In this document: piece by piece, positions 1 through 6,519 of the stretch
How the letters are laid out: the number at the start of each line of letters is the position of its first letter
How positions within the stretch are numbered: position 1 is the first letter of the stretch
Origin: JAQYVL01 sp964578935
GTDB taxonomy: Bacteria; Desulfobacterota; Desulfobacteria; Desulfobacterales; SURF-7
Direction: 5' to 3'
Length of the DNA stretch: 22,825 nt
NCBI GenBank assembly: GCA_964578935.1
Contig: CAZOEW010000037.1
Location: 1-22,825 of the forward strand
Notes under the pieces: model-generated
Told to the model about the DNA's origin: nothing
Database searches by the model: none
The model's input: only the letters and a program-made list of their open reading frames with translations
Translations under genes and position numbers: made by a program

Positions 1-6
1 GCTTCT

Positions 7-1008
7 TTAACCATGAATCAGCTTTTTTCCCGGAGGATTCGAATCTGCTGAAGACGGCTTGCTTTGAAAATGTTTTAAAAATATCGCGTCCATATCCTCC
101 CGCATACCGAAACTTCTGCTGACACCCAGAAAATATCGCACCATACCCCGGGTGAAAAGAAAAAGAATGATAAAAAAAGTCAGGGGAAAGAGAATACAGT
201 CAAACAGGTACGCTGCAATCAGCTTCATGGTCCATACCGCAATTTCTTCGGTTTTTTCATTGAAATAGGTCTGCATTGATTTGAAATGCGCTTTAACGGA
301 TTTATAATTCACCGGGATATCGAATTTCGTGTGCCAGCTGTTTTTTCCTGCAATCTTTTCCGGGAAAAGTTTCCGGTTCAGTTTATCAGATGAAAATTCA
401 TCCTGAATGCTCAAAAAACCTTCCTGAATTTCCTGAACCATCGGCTTTGAAATCTGTTGCGATAAACAGGCAGCCCCTTTTATGGAAACGGGAAGAATCA
501 GATAAAGAGTGAGTGTAAAAACAGTCGAAAAAAGAACCCCTTCCCGGAGAAATCGAAAAATTCGTCGAAAATGGGGCAAAAACCAGTGAACGGCAAGGGT
601 GGTCATCATAAAAAAAAGCATGAGGGAAAGAAAGATGGCATCAATCCGTGCTGCCGCATCCAGCGAAAGACGCGTCAGCAAAAGAACCGTCCCGCCCGCA
701 AGAGATGTTTTCCATGCAATATCCACATAGTCATAAATCGATTGAACAATATCCCCTATCTCCAGACTGAAACCGATACCGATCTCCGACCCCTCAATCA
801 CGGCCAGGCCGCTTTTAATCGCCGAGAGAGCAATAAACCCTTTTGTGGCCCGCTCAAACGAATCTTTCAAATAGCGCTGATTTGAATCCGTGATCGAAGC
901 CATGCCCAATGTTTGAATGAACCTGTCAAGGTGCCCTCCGGAGGCCGCAAGGGTCCCTGCCGCAAGGGCAATTAAAACAAAAAGCCTTATCATGTTTTTC
1001 TTCATCAT
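7..1008 (-). CDS. Unassigned multi-pass membrane protein with signal peptide
   Basis: I do not recognise this 333-residue protein. It starts with a basic, hydrophobic signal sequence (about residues 1-22). A soluble stretch follows, then hydrophobic segments near residues 126-148, 158-178 and 265-292. The loop of about 85 residues between the last two is polar and probably faces the periplasm. The C-terminal tail is basic and rich in Ser/Pro. Two adjacent ATG codons (1008 and 1005) could start it, and the Shine-Dalgarno is weak (GGA). The gene is complete: its TAA is at 7-9. It runs in the same direction as the DUF4382 gene upstream, but a strong terminator lies between them, so it probably has its own promoter. 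A palindrome sits 23-38 bases before the start. It could be part of an export or envelope complex, but no motif supports a specific role. Confidence 0.75.
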   Translation of the reverse strand: MMKKNMIRLFVLIALAAGTLAASGGHLDRFIQTLGMASITDSNQRYLKDSFERATKGFIALSAIKSGLAVIEGSEIGIGFSLEIGDIVQSIYDYVDIAWKTSLAGGTVLLLTRLSLDAAARIDAIFLSLMLFFMMTTLAVHWFLPHFRRIFRFLREGVLFSTVFTLTLYLILPVSIKGAACLSQQISKPMVQEIQEGFLSIQDEFSSDKLNRKLFPEKIAGKNSWHTKFDIPVNYKSVKAHFKSMQTYFNEKTEEIAVWTMKLIAAYLFDCILFPLTFFIILFLFTRGMVRYFLGVSRSFGMREDMDAIFLKHFQSKPSSADSNPPGKKLIHG

Positions 1009-1030
1009 TGGAATCCAGTATCTATGGTAA

Positions 1031-1046
1031 CATGGCTACAGCCATG
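1031..1046. promoter_or_regulatory. Palindrome upstream of the membrane protein gene
   Basis: CATGGCT and AGCCATG form a perfect 7-base inverted repeat with a 2-base centre. Outer CTAT/ATAG arms at 1022-1025 and 1049-1052 extend it. It lies 23 bases upstream of the minus-strand start at 1008, where an operator or a leader hairpin could sit. No regulator is identified. Confidence 0.3.
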
Positions 1047-1104
1047 ACTATAGAACAGATTGATGAAATTTTCCATACCATAAACATTTCATCCGGACTC
1101 CAAA

Positions 1105-1141
1105 AAAAACCGGGCACCCAGAAGAAGGCTGCCCGGTTTTT
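1105..1141 (-). terminator. Rho-independent terminator of the DUF4382 gene
   Basis: The stem pairs AAAACCGGGCA-type bases at 1105-1116 with TGCCCGGTTTT-type bases at 1130-1141. It has a GC-rich core of seven pairs and a 13-base loop. Read on the minus strand it lies just past the stop codon at 1161 and ends in a run of eight T. The plus strand also has a T run, so it may work in both directions. Confidence 0.85.
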
Positions 1142-1160
1142 CCATCTGATTTCAATCGGT

Positions 1161-3020
1161 TTATTCTAATTTAACCTCAATGGCGTCTGCAATGATGGTT
1201 GCGGTGCTCAAATCAAACGATCCTGTTGCAAACAGGCTTTTGACAGCGATGCCATCCGCGAGGTAATCTGCAAGGGCTGCTGTAACACTTTCAAATGATG
1301 TATAAAACCGGATGCCCCCCTTCCAGTTTATCAGGTATCTTCCCTGATCATCCAGAGGCGGCAGAATTTTCGTGGCCGAAGAAAGGTCGTTCAGGTTAAT
1401 CACCATACCGGCACACCCGAGATGATGAAAAAGTCCATGATTATCCATATTGAGAACGATCTCCTCGGCTGAAAGGATGTCAAACGGTGTCGTGGTTGCC
1501 GGAGCCCAGGTAACGTGCATAAATGATTTTTCTCCCGTAACATTTACAATTGTCCGGGCGCTAAAATCGTAAGGGGCCTGGCCAAAACCGTTTACAAAAC
1601 CTCTGACTTTGACGACGGCATTCTCCTCAAGAAATGGAATCAACAACGTGCCTGTTTCGATTTCATAATTCTCGGGGTCGGCATCATGATCCGCATCCAT
1701 GCCGGTCCCGGTGAAGTCAAAGTTGCTGATCTGGCGCGCGTCAATTGACTGCAGATTTACGATAAGGGGGGAGCCGTCATCCACGACCGTACCCTTTACC
1801 GTTGTCAGAAGCAGCCGGGCAACCCCCTGTTTCTCACCGGTTGCATCCAGTTCAAGATCGTTGACATCACTGTTGGCAATCTCTCCAAATACCGTGATCC
1901 GCTGTCCAACGGATATATCGGATGTCGCGAACATTTCTGCGGAAAGCTGACGCCTTACCGTCGTATCTTCATCGATCCGAACCCTTACCGTGTCATTAAA
2001 AATGATGCCCCCGCCCTTTTGATACAATGATGCGCCTTTGACAACTAAGGTATTGTTTTCTCTGCTGATCACATTTCCGGTCACAACATCCATCGTGACA
2101 CCCGGAACGCTGGAGCCGGCTCTGACTTCCCTTGCTTCAAAACAATACGGATGAAATTTCAGATCCCCGCTAACCACAACCGGCGTAAGGGCAGGCAGAT
2201 CATTCAGCGCGGCGAGCCCCGCTTCACCTTCGTATTGCGTGCCATCAATATCATATACCGTGCTGTCCAGCGATGTAACCGTCAGGGTGCCAAACCGGTT
2301 TTCATTTCCGGAAAAAGCATGAAAAAAAGGCCGGATAAGCAGTTTGAATTTTCCGGCATCAACATCGACCTCATTAAGCGCTCCCCGCAGACGATGGGTT
2401 TTGGGTGATTCCGGATCAATTTCAGCGAGAAGTATCGGTTCTACCGTTAGTATCGGAGATTCCGGGTCACTGAATACGACCTGATTTGACGCGTTCAGGT
2501 TGAAATCAAGCGTCAAATGTGCAGGCATGCCGGGTGTGATCAGAAGGGAATTCGAACCTTCGAGATACACGGAAACGGTTAATGTCTCTACGGGGTTGCC
2601 GTCTTCGTCCAGAATTGATGTTACGTTAACCGCGTCACCGTTTGCGTTTTCCACCCAGATATCCGCATTCCTGTAATCAAGCTCCATCCTTGCCTCTGTA
2701 TAAATTCCGGATGGAATGGTCGATGCGGCAAGAAATTCAGATGTCTCGATGTACTGCGAAAAGTCAATTCTGGTTGTCAGAGGCAGGGCGTGGATCACCG
2801 CACCATTCTTTCTGGTCAGTGTCAGGGAAAGCACATCCACGGCATAGCTTGTAAAATCACCCTCGGCATCGGTAAGGCTTATGACGAGATCGCCTCTCTC
2901 CTCAGAGATTGAAGCAGAATCCCCGTCGTCCGTTGAGCAGCCTGCCATTCCAATCCATACGGCCATCAACACAGCAGCCGTCAAAAAAAACGCTTTTTTC
3001 GCAAAATAATTTTTCTTCAT
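1161..3020 (-). CDS. DUF4382 lipoprotein with OB-like (DUF5666-type) repeats
   Basis: This 619-residue protein is a predicted lipoprotein: the signal peptide ends in the lipobox M-A-G-C at Cys28. Residues about 40-180 match the DUF4382 pattern, opening with GDLVISLTDA and followed by beta strands that relate a measured trait to an isopropyl-clean, Asp-rich loop pattern. Three units follow with the rhythm of DUF5666 OB-like domains: G-x-V, a strand ending near 'V.VRGFV' or 'VFGEI', then an 'A..I' strand. They lie at about 195-300, 310-425 and 427-525. I place the start at the ATG at 3020 because GGAGG lies seven bases before it and the signal peptide begins there. An in-frame ATG at 3071 would add 17 residues with no Shine-Dalgarno. 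The gene diverges from the beta-barrel gene at 3216. The function of both domain types is unknown; an outer-membrane or periplasmic structural role is inferred. Confidence 0.8.
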   Translation of the reverse strand: MKKNYFAKKAFFLTAAVLMAVWIGMAGCSTDDGDSASISEERGDLVISLTDAEGDFTSYAVDVLSLTLTRKNGAVIHALPLTTRIDFSQYIETSEFLAASTIPSGIYTEARMELDYRNADIWVENANGDAVNVTSILDEDGNPVETLTVSVYLEGSNSLLITPGMPAHLTLDFNLNASNQVVFSDPESPILTVEPILLAEIDPESPKTHRLRGALNEVDVDAGKFKLLIRPFFHAFSGNENRFGTLTVTSLDSTVYDIDGTQYEGEAGLAALNDLPALTPVVVSGDLKFHPYCFEAREVRAGSSVPGVTMDVVTGNVISRENNTLVVKGASLYQKGGGIIFNDTVRVRIDEDTTVRRQLSAEMFATSDISVGQRITVFGEIANSDVNDLELDATGEKQGVARLLLTTVKGTVVDDGSPLIVNLQSIDARQISNFDFTGTGMDADHDADPENYEIETGTLLIPFLEENAVVKVRGFVNGFGQAPYDFSARTIVNVTGEKSFMHVTWAPATTTPFDILSAEEIVLNMDNHGLFHHLGCAGMVINLNDLSSATKILPPLDDQGRYLINWKGGIRFYTSFESVTAALADYLADGIAVKSLFATGSFDLSTATIIADAIEVKLE

Positions 3021-3160
3021 GATATGCCTCCAGAATAGACAAAATGTGATAATCATGCGATAGGAAAACAACGTCCTTTTATGAACTTTTTTTGTGAACG
3101 TCTGCCGGTTTAAACACCCTGATCCGAAAAAAGTTTCGTTTTATGGGTCCACAAAACCTG

Positions 3161-3188
3161 TTGACCGGGCAAGTTTTTTCCTGATAAT
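3161..3188 (+). promoter_or_regulatory. Sigma-70-type promoter of the barrel/sigma operon
   Basis: TTGACC (3161-3166) and GATAAT (3183-3188) are 16 bases apart and each matches the consensus at five of six positions. Transcription should start near 3195, about 20-30 bases before the first gene. Confidence 0.55.
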
Positions 3189-3191
3189 GAG

Positions 3192-3204
3192 TCGCAGACT
3201 GCGA
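3192..3204. promoter_or_regulatory. Perfect palindrome at the predicted start of transcription
   Basis: TCGCAG-A-CTGCGA is a perfect 6+1+6 palindrome that begins four bases after the -10 box, so it covers the expected +1. A repressor bound here would block initiation. It could instead form a hairpin at the 5' end of the message. Confidence 0.4.
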
Positions 3205-3215
3205 ACTTCCCTGAA

Positions 3216-4502
3216 ATGATCCTGTCTATGAAGTGTGTAGCTTTTAAAATCGGAATCCTTCTCCTTTGTTTTTTCTTTCTGCAGAAAGGAAGGGCCTTTT
3301 CATTTGAATATCAGTTCAGGACGCAAATCTATGAGTCTTTTTACATTGAAAACAATTACTTTGACTCCTTTTCCGGAAAATTCGATCGAGATGAGACAAC
3401 CAACATTGTAACGGTTTATCCGGATCTCTATCTGTCATCCGGGAAAAAAGTCGGTCTGTACCTTCTTGCGGACGCCTCCTGGATCCACTCATGGGATGCG
3501 GATGAAACGGATGAAGTCCGCGTCGAACTTGAGAATGCCTATGCAAGTATGATCCGAAACAAAACATCCATATATCTGGGTCTTCAGACCTTCCAGATCG
3601 GAAGAGGCTTTATCATGGAAAGCGATGAACCCGGGATAACGCTGAATACCAGCGGGCCGGGTCGATTTTACACTTCACTTCAGGCTGCGCGGATCATCGA
3701 CACCTCTCCCCTGGTTTCCATATTAATCGGCTATAAGGTTGCCTTTCTGGAGCAATTCAACCTTTTCGGCACATGGTTTAACGATAAGGATAGCTGTTTC
3801 GCCGATATGCTGAACACCCAGGACCAGCCCCTGTGGTACCTGGATCAGGCGATTGTCGAAAGCAAAGGCGATTTCTTCTGGGTGGGAACAAGCGGAGATT
3901 TTTTCATCAAAGATATTTATATGTCTGGAATCTTTATCATTGAGAGGGGAAACGGAACCGTTGCTCTTGAATCTCCATACACGGTTCTTGACTTTACCCT
4001 TTCCTCGTATTTAGTGGATATCGATTTCGGTTATAACCTTGCGGACTGGTTTTCGGCAGGTGCCTTTTTATTTGTATCAGGCGGCGGCCAGAATCCGGAA
4101 AAGAGAGAACTCAATGTCTTTGTTTCTCCCATGCCCTACAACCCAAGAACTGCAATTTTTTTTAACGGCCGTTTCAATGACCAGCAAAGATGGGATTCTC
4201 TTTCCAAGGAAGGTATACGATGGGCCGGTGTCATTGCACCCGGTGTTACAATCGATACGCAGCTGACGGAAAATTTCAATTCGGAGATTACACTTGCTGT
4301 ATTTTTTCCGGAAGAAAAGCCGTCTGGCTCTCAAAACTGGTATGGCTGGGAGGCGGACATCTTTCTGACGTACACGATTCGAAACCGGCACAACCTGTTT
4401 TTTGAAGCTGCTTTTTTCCAACATGGTGATTTTTATAAAATTAATGGATACAACCCGGATCCTGCCACAAGATTTCTGATGGGCATACACACCTCTTTTT
4501 AA
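3216..4502 (+). CDS. Outer membrane beta-barrel protein
   Basis: This is a 428-residue exported protein, or 424 residues if the second ATG at 3228 is used. Neither start has a clear Shine-Dalgarno; the signal peptide (Lys, then a Leu/Phe-rich core, then a cut near GRAFS) fits both. The rest alternates polar and hydrophobic residues, is rich in Tyr, Trp, Phe and Gly, and ends in Phe, as expected for a barrel inserted by the BAM complex. The repeated strand pattern resembles alginate-export or porin-like proteins (for example YLGLQTFQIGRG and TYTIRNRHNLFFEA), but I cannot name the substrate. It is the first gene after the promoter at 3161. The sigma-factor gene follows after 45 bases, so this barrel may be a target or a sensor input of that sigma system. 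Confidence 0.75.
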   Translation: MILSMKCVAFKIGILLLCFFFLQKGRAFSFEYQFRTQIYESFYIENNYFDSFSGKFDRDETTNIVTVYPDLYLSSGKKVGLYLLADASWIHSWDADETDEVRVELENAYASMIRNKTSIYLGLQTFQIGRGFIMESDEPGITLNTSGPGRFYTSLQAARIIDTSPLVSILIGYKVAFLEQFNLFGTWFNDKDSCFADMLNTQDQPLWYLDQAIVESKGDFFWVGTSGDFFIKDIYMSGIFIIERGNGTVALESPYTVLDFTLSSYLVDIDFGYNLADWFSAGAFLFVSGGGQNPEKRELNVFVSPMPYNPRTAIFFNGRFNDQQRWDSLSKEGIRWAGVIAPGVTIDTQLTENFNSEITLAVFFPEEKPSGSQNWYGWEADIFLTYTIRNRHNLFFEAAFFQHGDFYKINGYNPDPATRFLMGIHTSF

Positions 4503-4547
4503 GCATCGGGTGAAACATTTTTTAACCGGAAGGGTTTAAAGAATTAG

Positions 4548-5132
4548 ATGAAAATAGATCCGGATACACAGACCATGCTGGAATTCAAACAAGGAGACGC
4601 CGACTGTTTCCGGATTCTGTTTACAAGGTATAAAAAAAAGATTGTTACGTTTTGCTACCGTTTCTGCGGAAACAGGGAGATATCGGAAGAATTGGCGCAG
4701 GAGGTTTTTCTGAGGGTCTACAAAGCCGCACCCGGGTACAGGCCGGAAGCAAAATTTTCAACCTGGCTGTTCCGGATTGCAGTTAATGTATGCCTGAATG
4801 AAATTCGAAAACCAGGATACCGTGTCATAACCGAATCCATGGACTTCTCCTGCAAAACCGGTGAGGTTGAAATGCACCGGGAAATCAAAGACAATAAAGG
4901 ATCAACACCTCAGGAAATGCTGGAAAAAAAGGAAAGAGAGATGCTGCTTGATCGGTCGATAAAAAAATTGCCGAAAAAGCAAAAGGCCGCGCTGATATTG
5001 CGGGTAAACGAGGAATTTTCCTATAACGAAATCGGAAAGCAGATCAGATGTTCTGAAAAAAGTGTCAAGTCTTTGATCCATCGTGCAAGAAACGCCCTTG
5101 TAAAGGAAATTCAAAAATCAAACTCGGAGTGA
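4548..5132 (+). CDS. ECF-type RNA polymerase sigma factor
   Basis: This 194-residue sigma-70 family protein directs RNA polymerase to a specific promoter set. Region 2 spans about residues 20-88, with DADCFRILFTRY, the core-binding stretch EELAQEVFLRVYK and STWLFRIAVN. Region 4 spans about 132-186, with the LPKKQKAALILR helix and the helix-turn-helix FSYNEIGKQIRCSEKSVKSL. There is no region 1 or 3, and the length is typical for the ECF group. The linker (about 90-130) is acidic and polar. A GGAAGG lies 14 bases upstream, a slightly long spacing. The anti-sigma start region overlaps the stop of this gene, which indicates translational coupling. I see no second copy of the promoter at 3161 elsewhere in the window, so autoregulation cannot be judged. 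Confidence 0.93.
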   Translation: MKIDPDTQTMLEFKQGDADCFRILFTRYKKKIVTFCYRFCGNREISEELAQEVFLRVYKAAPGYRPEAKFSTWLFRIAVNVCLNEIRKPGYRVITESMDFSCKTGEVEMHREIKDNKGSTPQEMLEKKEREMLLDRSIKKLPKKQKAALILRVNEEFSYNEIGKQIRCSEKSVKSLIHRARNALVKEIQKSNSE

Positions 5133-5137
5133 AAACG

Positions 5138-5608
5138 ATGAAACATGCCTGTTCGTATCAACCCTTTCTTTCTGCATTCATAGATAACGAACTCCCGGAG
5201 CAAAGGGCAAAAGAGATACAGGAGCATATTCAAACCTGTGAAACGTGCCGGAATGAAACCGCACTCATCAGGCAGATCGAAAACTCAATGAAGAATTTTC
5301 CGGAGATTGAACCGTCAGCAGATTTTGAACGCTCATTCTGGAAAAAAATTAATGCCGTCGAGGATGAAAAAAAACGCTGGTCCATCTCGAATCTTTTCTT
5401 TCTCAAATCTCGTCCATATGCCGCAGCCACCCTGATTGCAATGCTGATCGCGGGTTTCGCCTTTTTCTATAAGGCGCCTCCGATCTCGAAGGCAGAGGAA
5501 ATTATTATTGCCGAGCATCTGGAGTTATTGAAAGATTTTCCAATTATCGATCATATGGACTTCCTGGAAGACTGGGATGAAATCATGCATAACCATGAGA
5601 AGATCTGA
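5138..5608 (+). CDS. Membrane-bound zinc-finger anti-sigma factor
   Basis: This 156-residue protein probably holds the upstream sigma factor inactive at the inner membrane. The cytoplasmic N-terminus has the zinc-binding anti-sigma pattern H30-x3-C34-x2-C37, with Cys5 as a likely further ligand and the usual FIDNELP helix. One transmembrane segment lies at about residues 92-111. The periplasmic tail of about 45 residues is acidic and Leu-rich. I choose the ATG at 5138 because GGAG (5126-5129) lies eight bases before it. A GTG at 5129, overlapping the sigma stop, would add three residues. The tail (about 120-147: E-I-I, then LELL, then MD twice-spaced acidic residues) resembles the mature part of the next small protein. 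The stop codon shares one base with the next start. Confidence 0.88.
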   Translation: MKHACSYQPFLSAFIDNELPEQRAKEIQEHIQTCETCRNETALIRQIENSMKNFPEIEPSADFERSFWKKINAVEDEKKRWSISNLFFLKSRPYAAATLIAMLIAGFAFFYKAPPISKAEEIIIAEHLELLKDFPIIDHMDFLEDWDEIMHNHEKI

Positions 5609-5844
5609 TGAAAACCATTTTATGGATACTGTTCCTTCTGATGTTCTGCTCACCCGGCAGAACCATTTTTGCAGAAGAACAGCAAAAAGAGACAACAAAA
5701 ACGGTTCATGAAATTTCCAAAGAAGATATGGAGATAATACAGATCCTGGAAGTGCTCAAGCTTATGGAACTGACTGAAAATATGGATCTGGCAAAAAATA
5801 TGGACATCCTTATCGAGGAAGAAACCAATGAAGATACCGATTAA
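5608..5844 (+). CDS. Small exported acidic protein of the sigma operon
   Basis: This 78-residue protein has a signal peptide (about 1-22, cut near IFA-EE). The mature part of about 55 residues is acidic and probably helical. It contains EIIQILEVLKLMELTENMD and a second NMD nearby, a pattern like the periplasmic tail of the preceding anti-sigma factor. Its ATG shares a base with the anti-sigma TGA, and its own end overlaps the next gene by 17 bases, so the three are translated as a unit. I do not know a named family. The position and shared motif suggest it works with the anti-sigma tail or the DUF3106 protein in the periplasm; this is inference. Confidence 0.8.
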   Translation: MKTILWILFLLMFCSPGRTIFAEEQQKETTKTVHEISKEDMEIIQILEVLKLMELTENMDLAKNMDILIEEETNEDTD

Positions 5845-6325
5845 GTTACGGCTTTTGATCATTCTGATTTTCATAACCCTGCCTGCGGCAGCGCTTTATG
5901 CAAATCAGGAGAGTGGAACGGCCATGGATGAATGGATGGCCTTGACTCCTGAAGAAAAAGAGGAGTTCAGAAACCGTTTTAAAAAATGGCAGTCCCTTCC
6001 GGAAAGCCGGAAAATAGAAATACATAAAAAAATACGGGAATTCAATCAGCTTTCTCCTGAAACCCGGGAACAAATAAAAGCAAATTTTAAAAAATTCAAA
6101 AACCTTTCACCAGAGGAAAGAGAACAAATCCGACAAAAATTCCTGAGATGGCAAAAACTTCCGGCAAACAAAAAAAGCCTTTTGAGAGAGAGGTATCAAC
6201 AATTTGAACAATTAAACCCGGATCAAAAAACGATGCTCCTGAACCGATATCGAAGCGGGCAAAAGTTATCACCTGCCGAGCAGAAAAGGCTGAACTGGAA
6301 CAGCGGCAGGAAAAGAGATCGATAA
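5828..6325 (+). CDS. DUF3106 periplasmic protein built of 18-residue repeats
   Basis: This is a 165-residue exported protein with a signal peptide (about 1-25, cut near LYA-NQ). From Leu39 to about residue 146 it consists of six tandem units of exactly 18 residues plus a half unit. Each begins L-x-P and continues with charged helix residues and aromatic positions, for example LSPETREQIKANFKKFKN and LSPEEREQIRQKFLRWQK. This matches the DUF3106 family, which often sits downstream of ECF sigma/anti-sigma pairs. Eighteen residues is five helical turns, so a helical rod or array of hairpins is likely. AGGA (5816-5819) lies eight bases before the ATG. The gene overlaps the preceding one by 17 bases. 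The tail is basic. The function is unknown; a periplasmic sensor or chaperone-like role, as in CpxP/ZraP-type proteins, is only an analogy. Confidence 0.88.
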   Translation: MKIPIKLRLLIILIFITLPAAALYANQESGTAMDEWMALTPEEKEEFRNRFKKWQSLPESRKIEIHKKIREFNQLSPETREQIKANFKKFKNLSPEEREQIRQKFLRWQKLPANKKSLLRERYQQFEQLNPDQKTMLLNRYRSGQKLSPAEQKRLNWNSGRKRDR

Positions 6326-6407
6326 CAACCGTTAAAAAAGAACGGGCGATACAATCCATTTTTGTGAAAAAAATTTTACCCCTGCCCGGCCATTCCAAAT
6401 GAAACTA

Positions 6408-6436
6408 TTGTATTTATATATATTTTTTGATAATAT
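6408..6436 (+). promoter_or_regulatory. Possible promoter of the HEAT/HD-GYP pair
   Basis: TTGTAT (6408-6413) is followed after 17 bases by TAATAT (6431-6436), in an AT-rich stretch. GATAAT at 6429 is an alternative -10 with 15-base spacing. It lies about 85 bases before the ATG at 6520. The upstream TTG at 6427 falls inside it, which argues against that TTG as a start. Confidence 0.4.
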
Positions 6437-6519
6437 CTCTGATATCGAGAAATCGGGGTTTATTTTCTCCTGCCGGTTTGAAAAAAAAACACTCCAACAG
6501 GCTGAATTCAAATAGCGCG

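Noticed and set aside
4077..4490. Open frame of 137 codons on the minus strand
   Set aside because: It is antisense to the outer membrane barrel gene and has no supporting features.
6427..6519. TTG start that would extend the HEAT protein by 31 residues
   Set aside because: The added residues are Ser/Asn/Lys-rich, and the TTG lies within a likely promoter.
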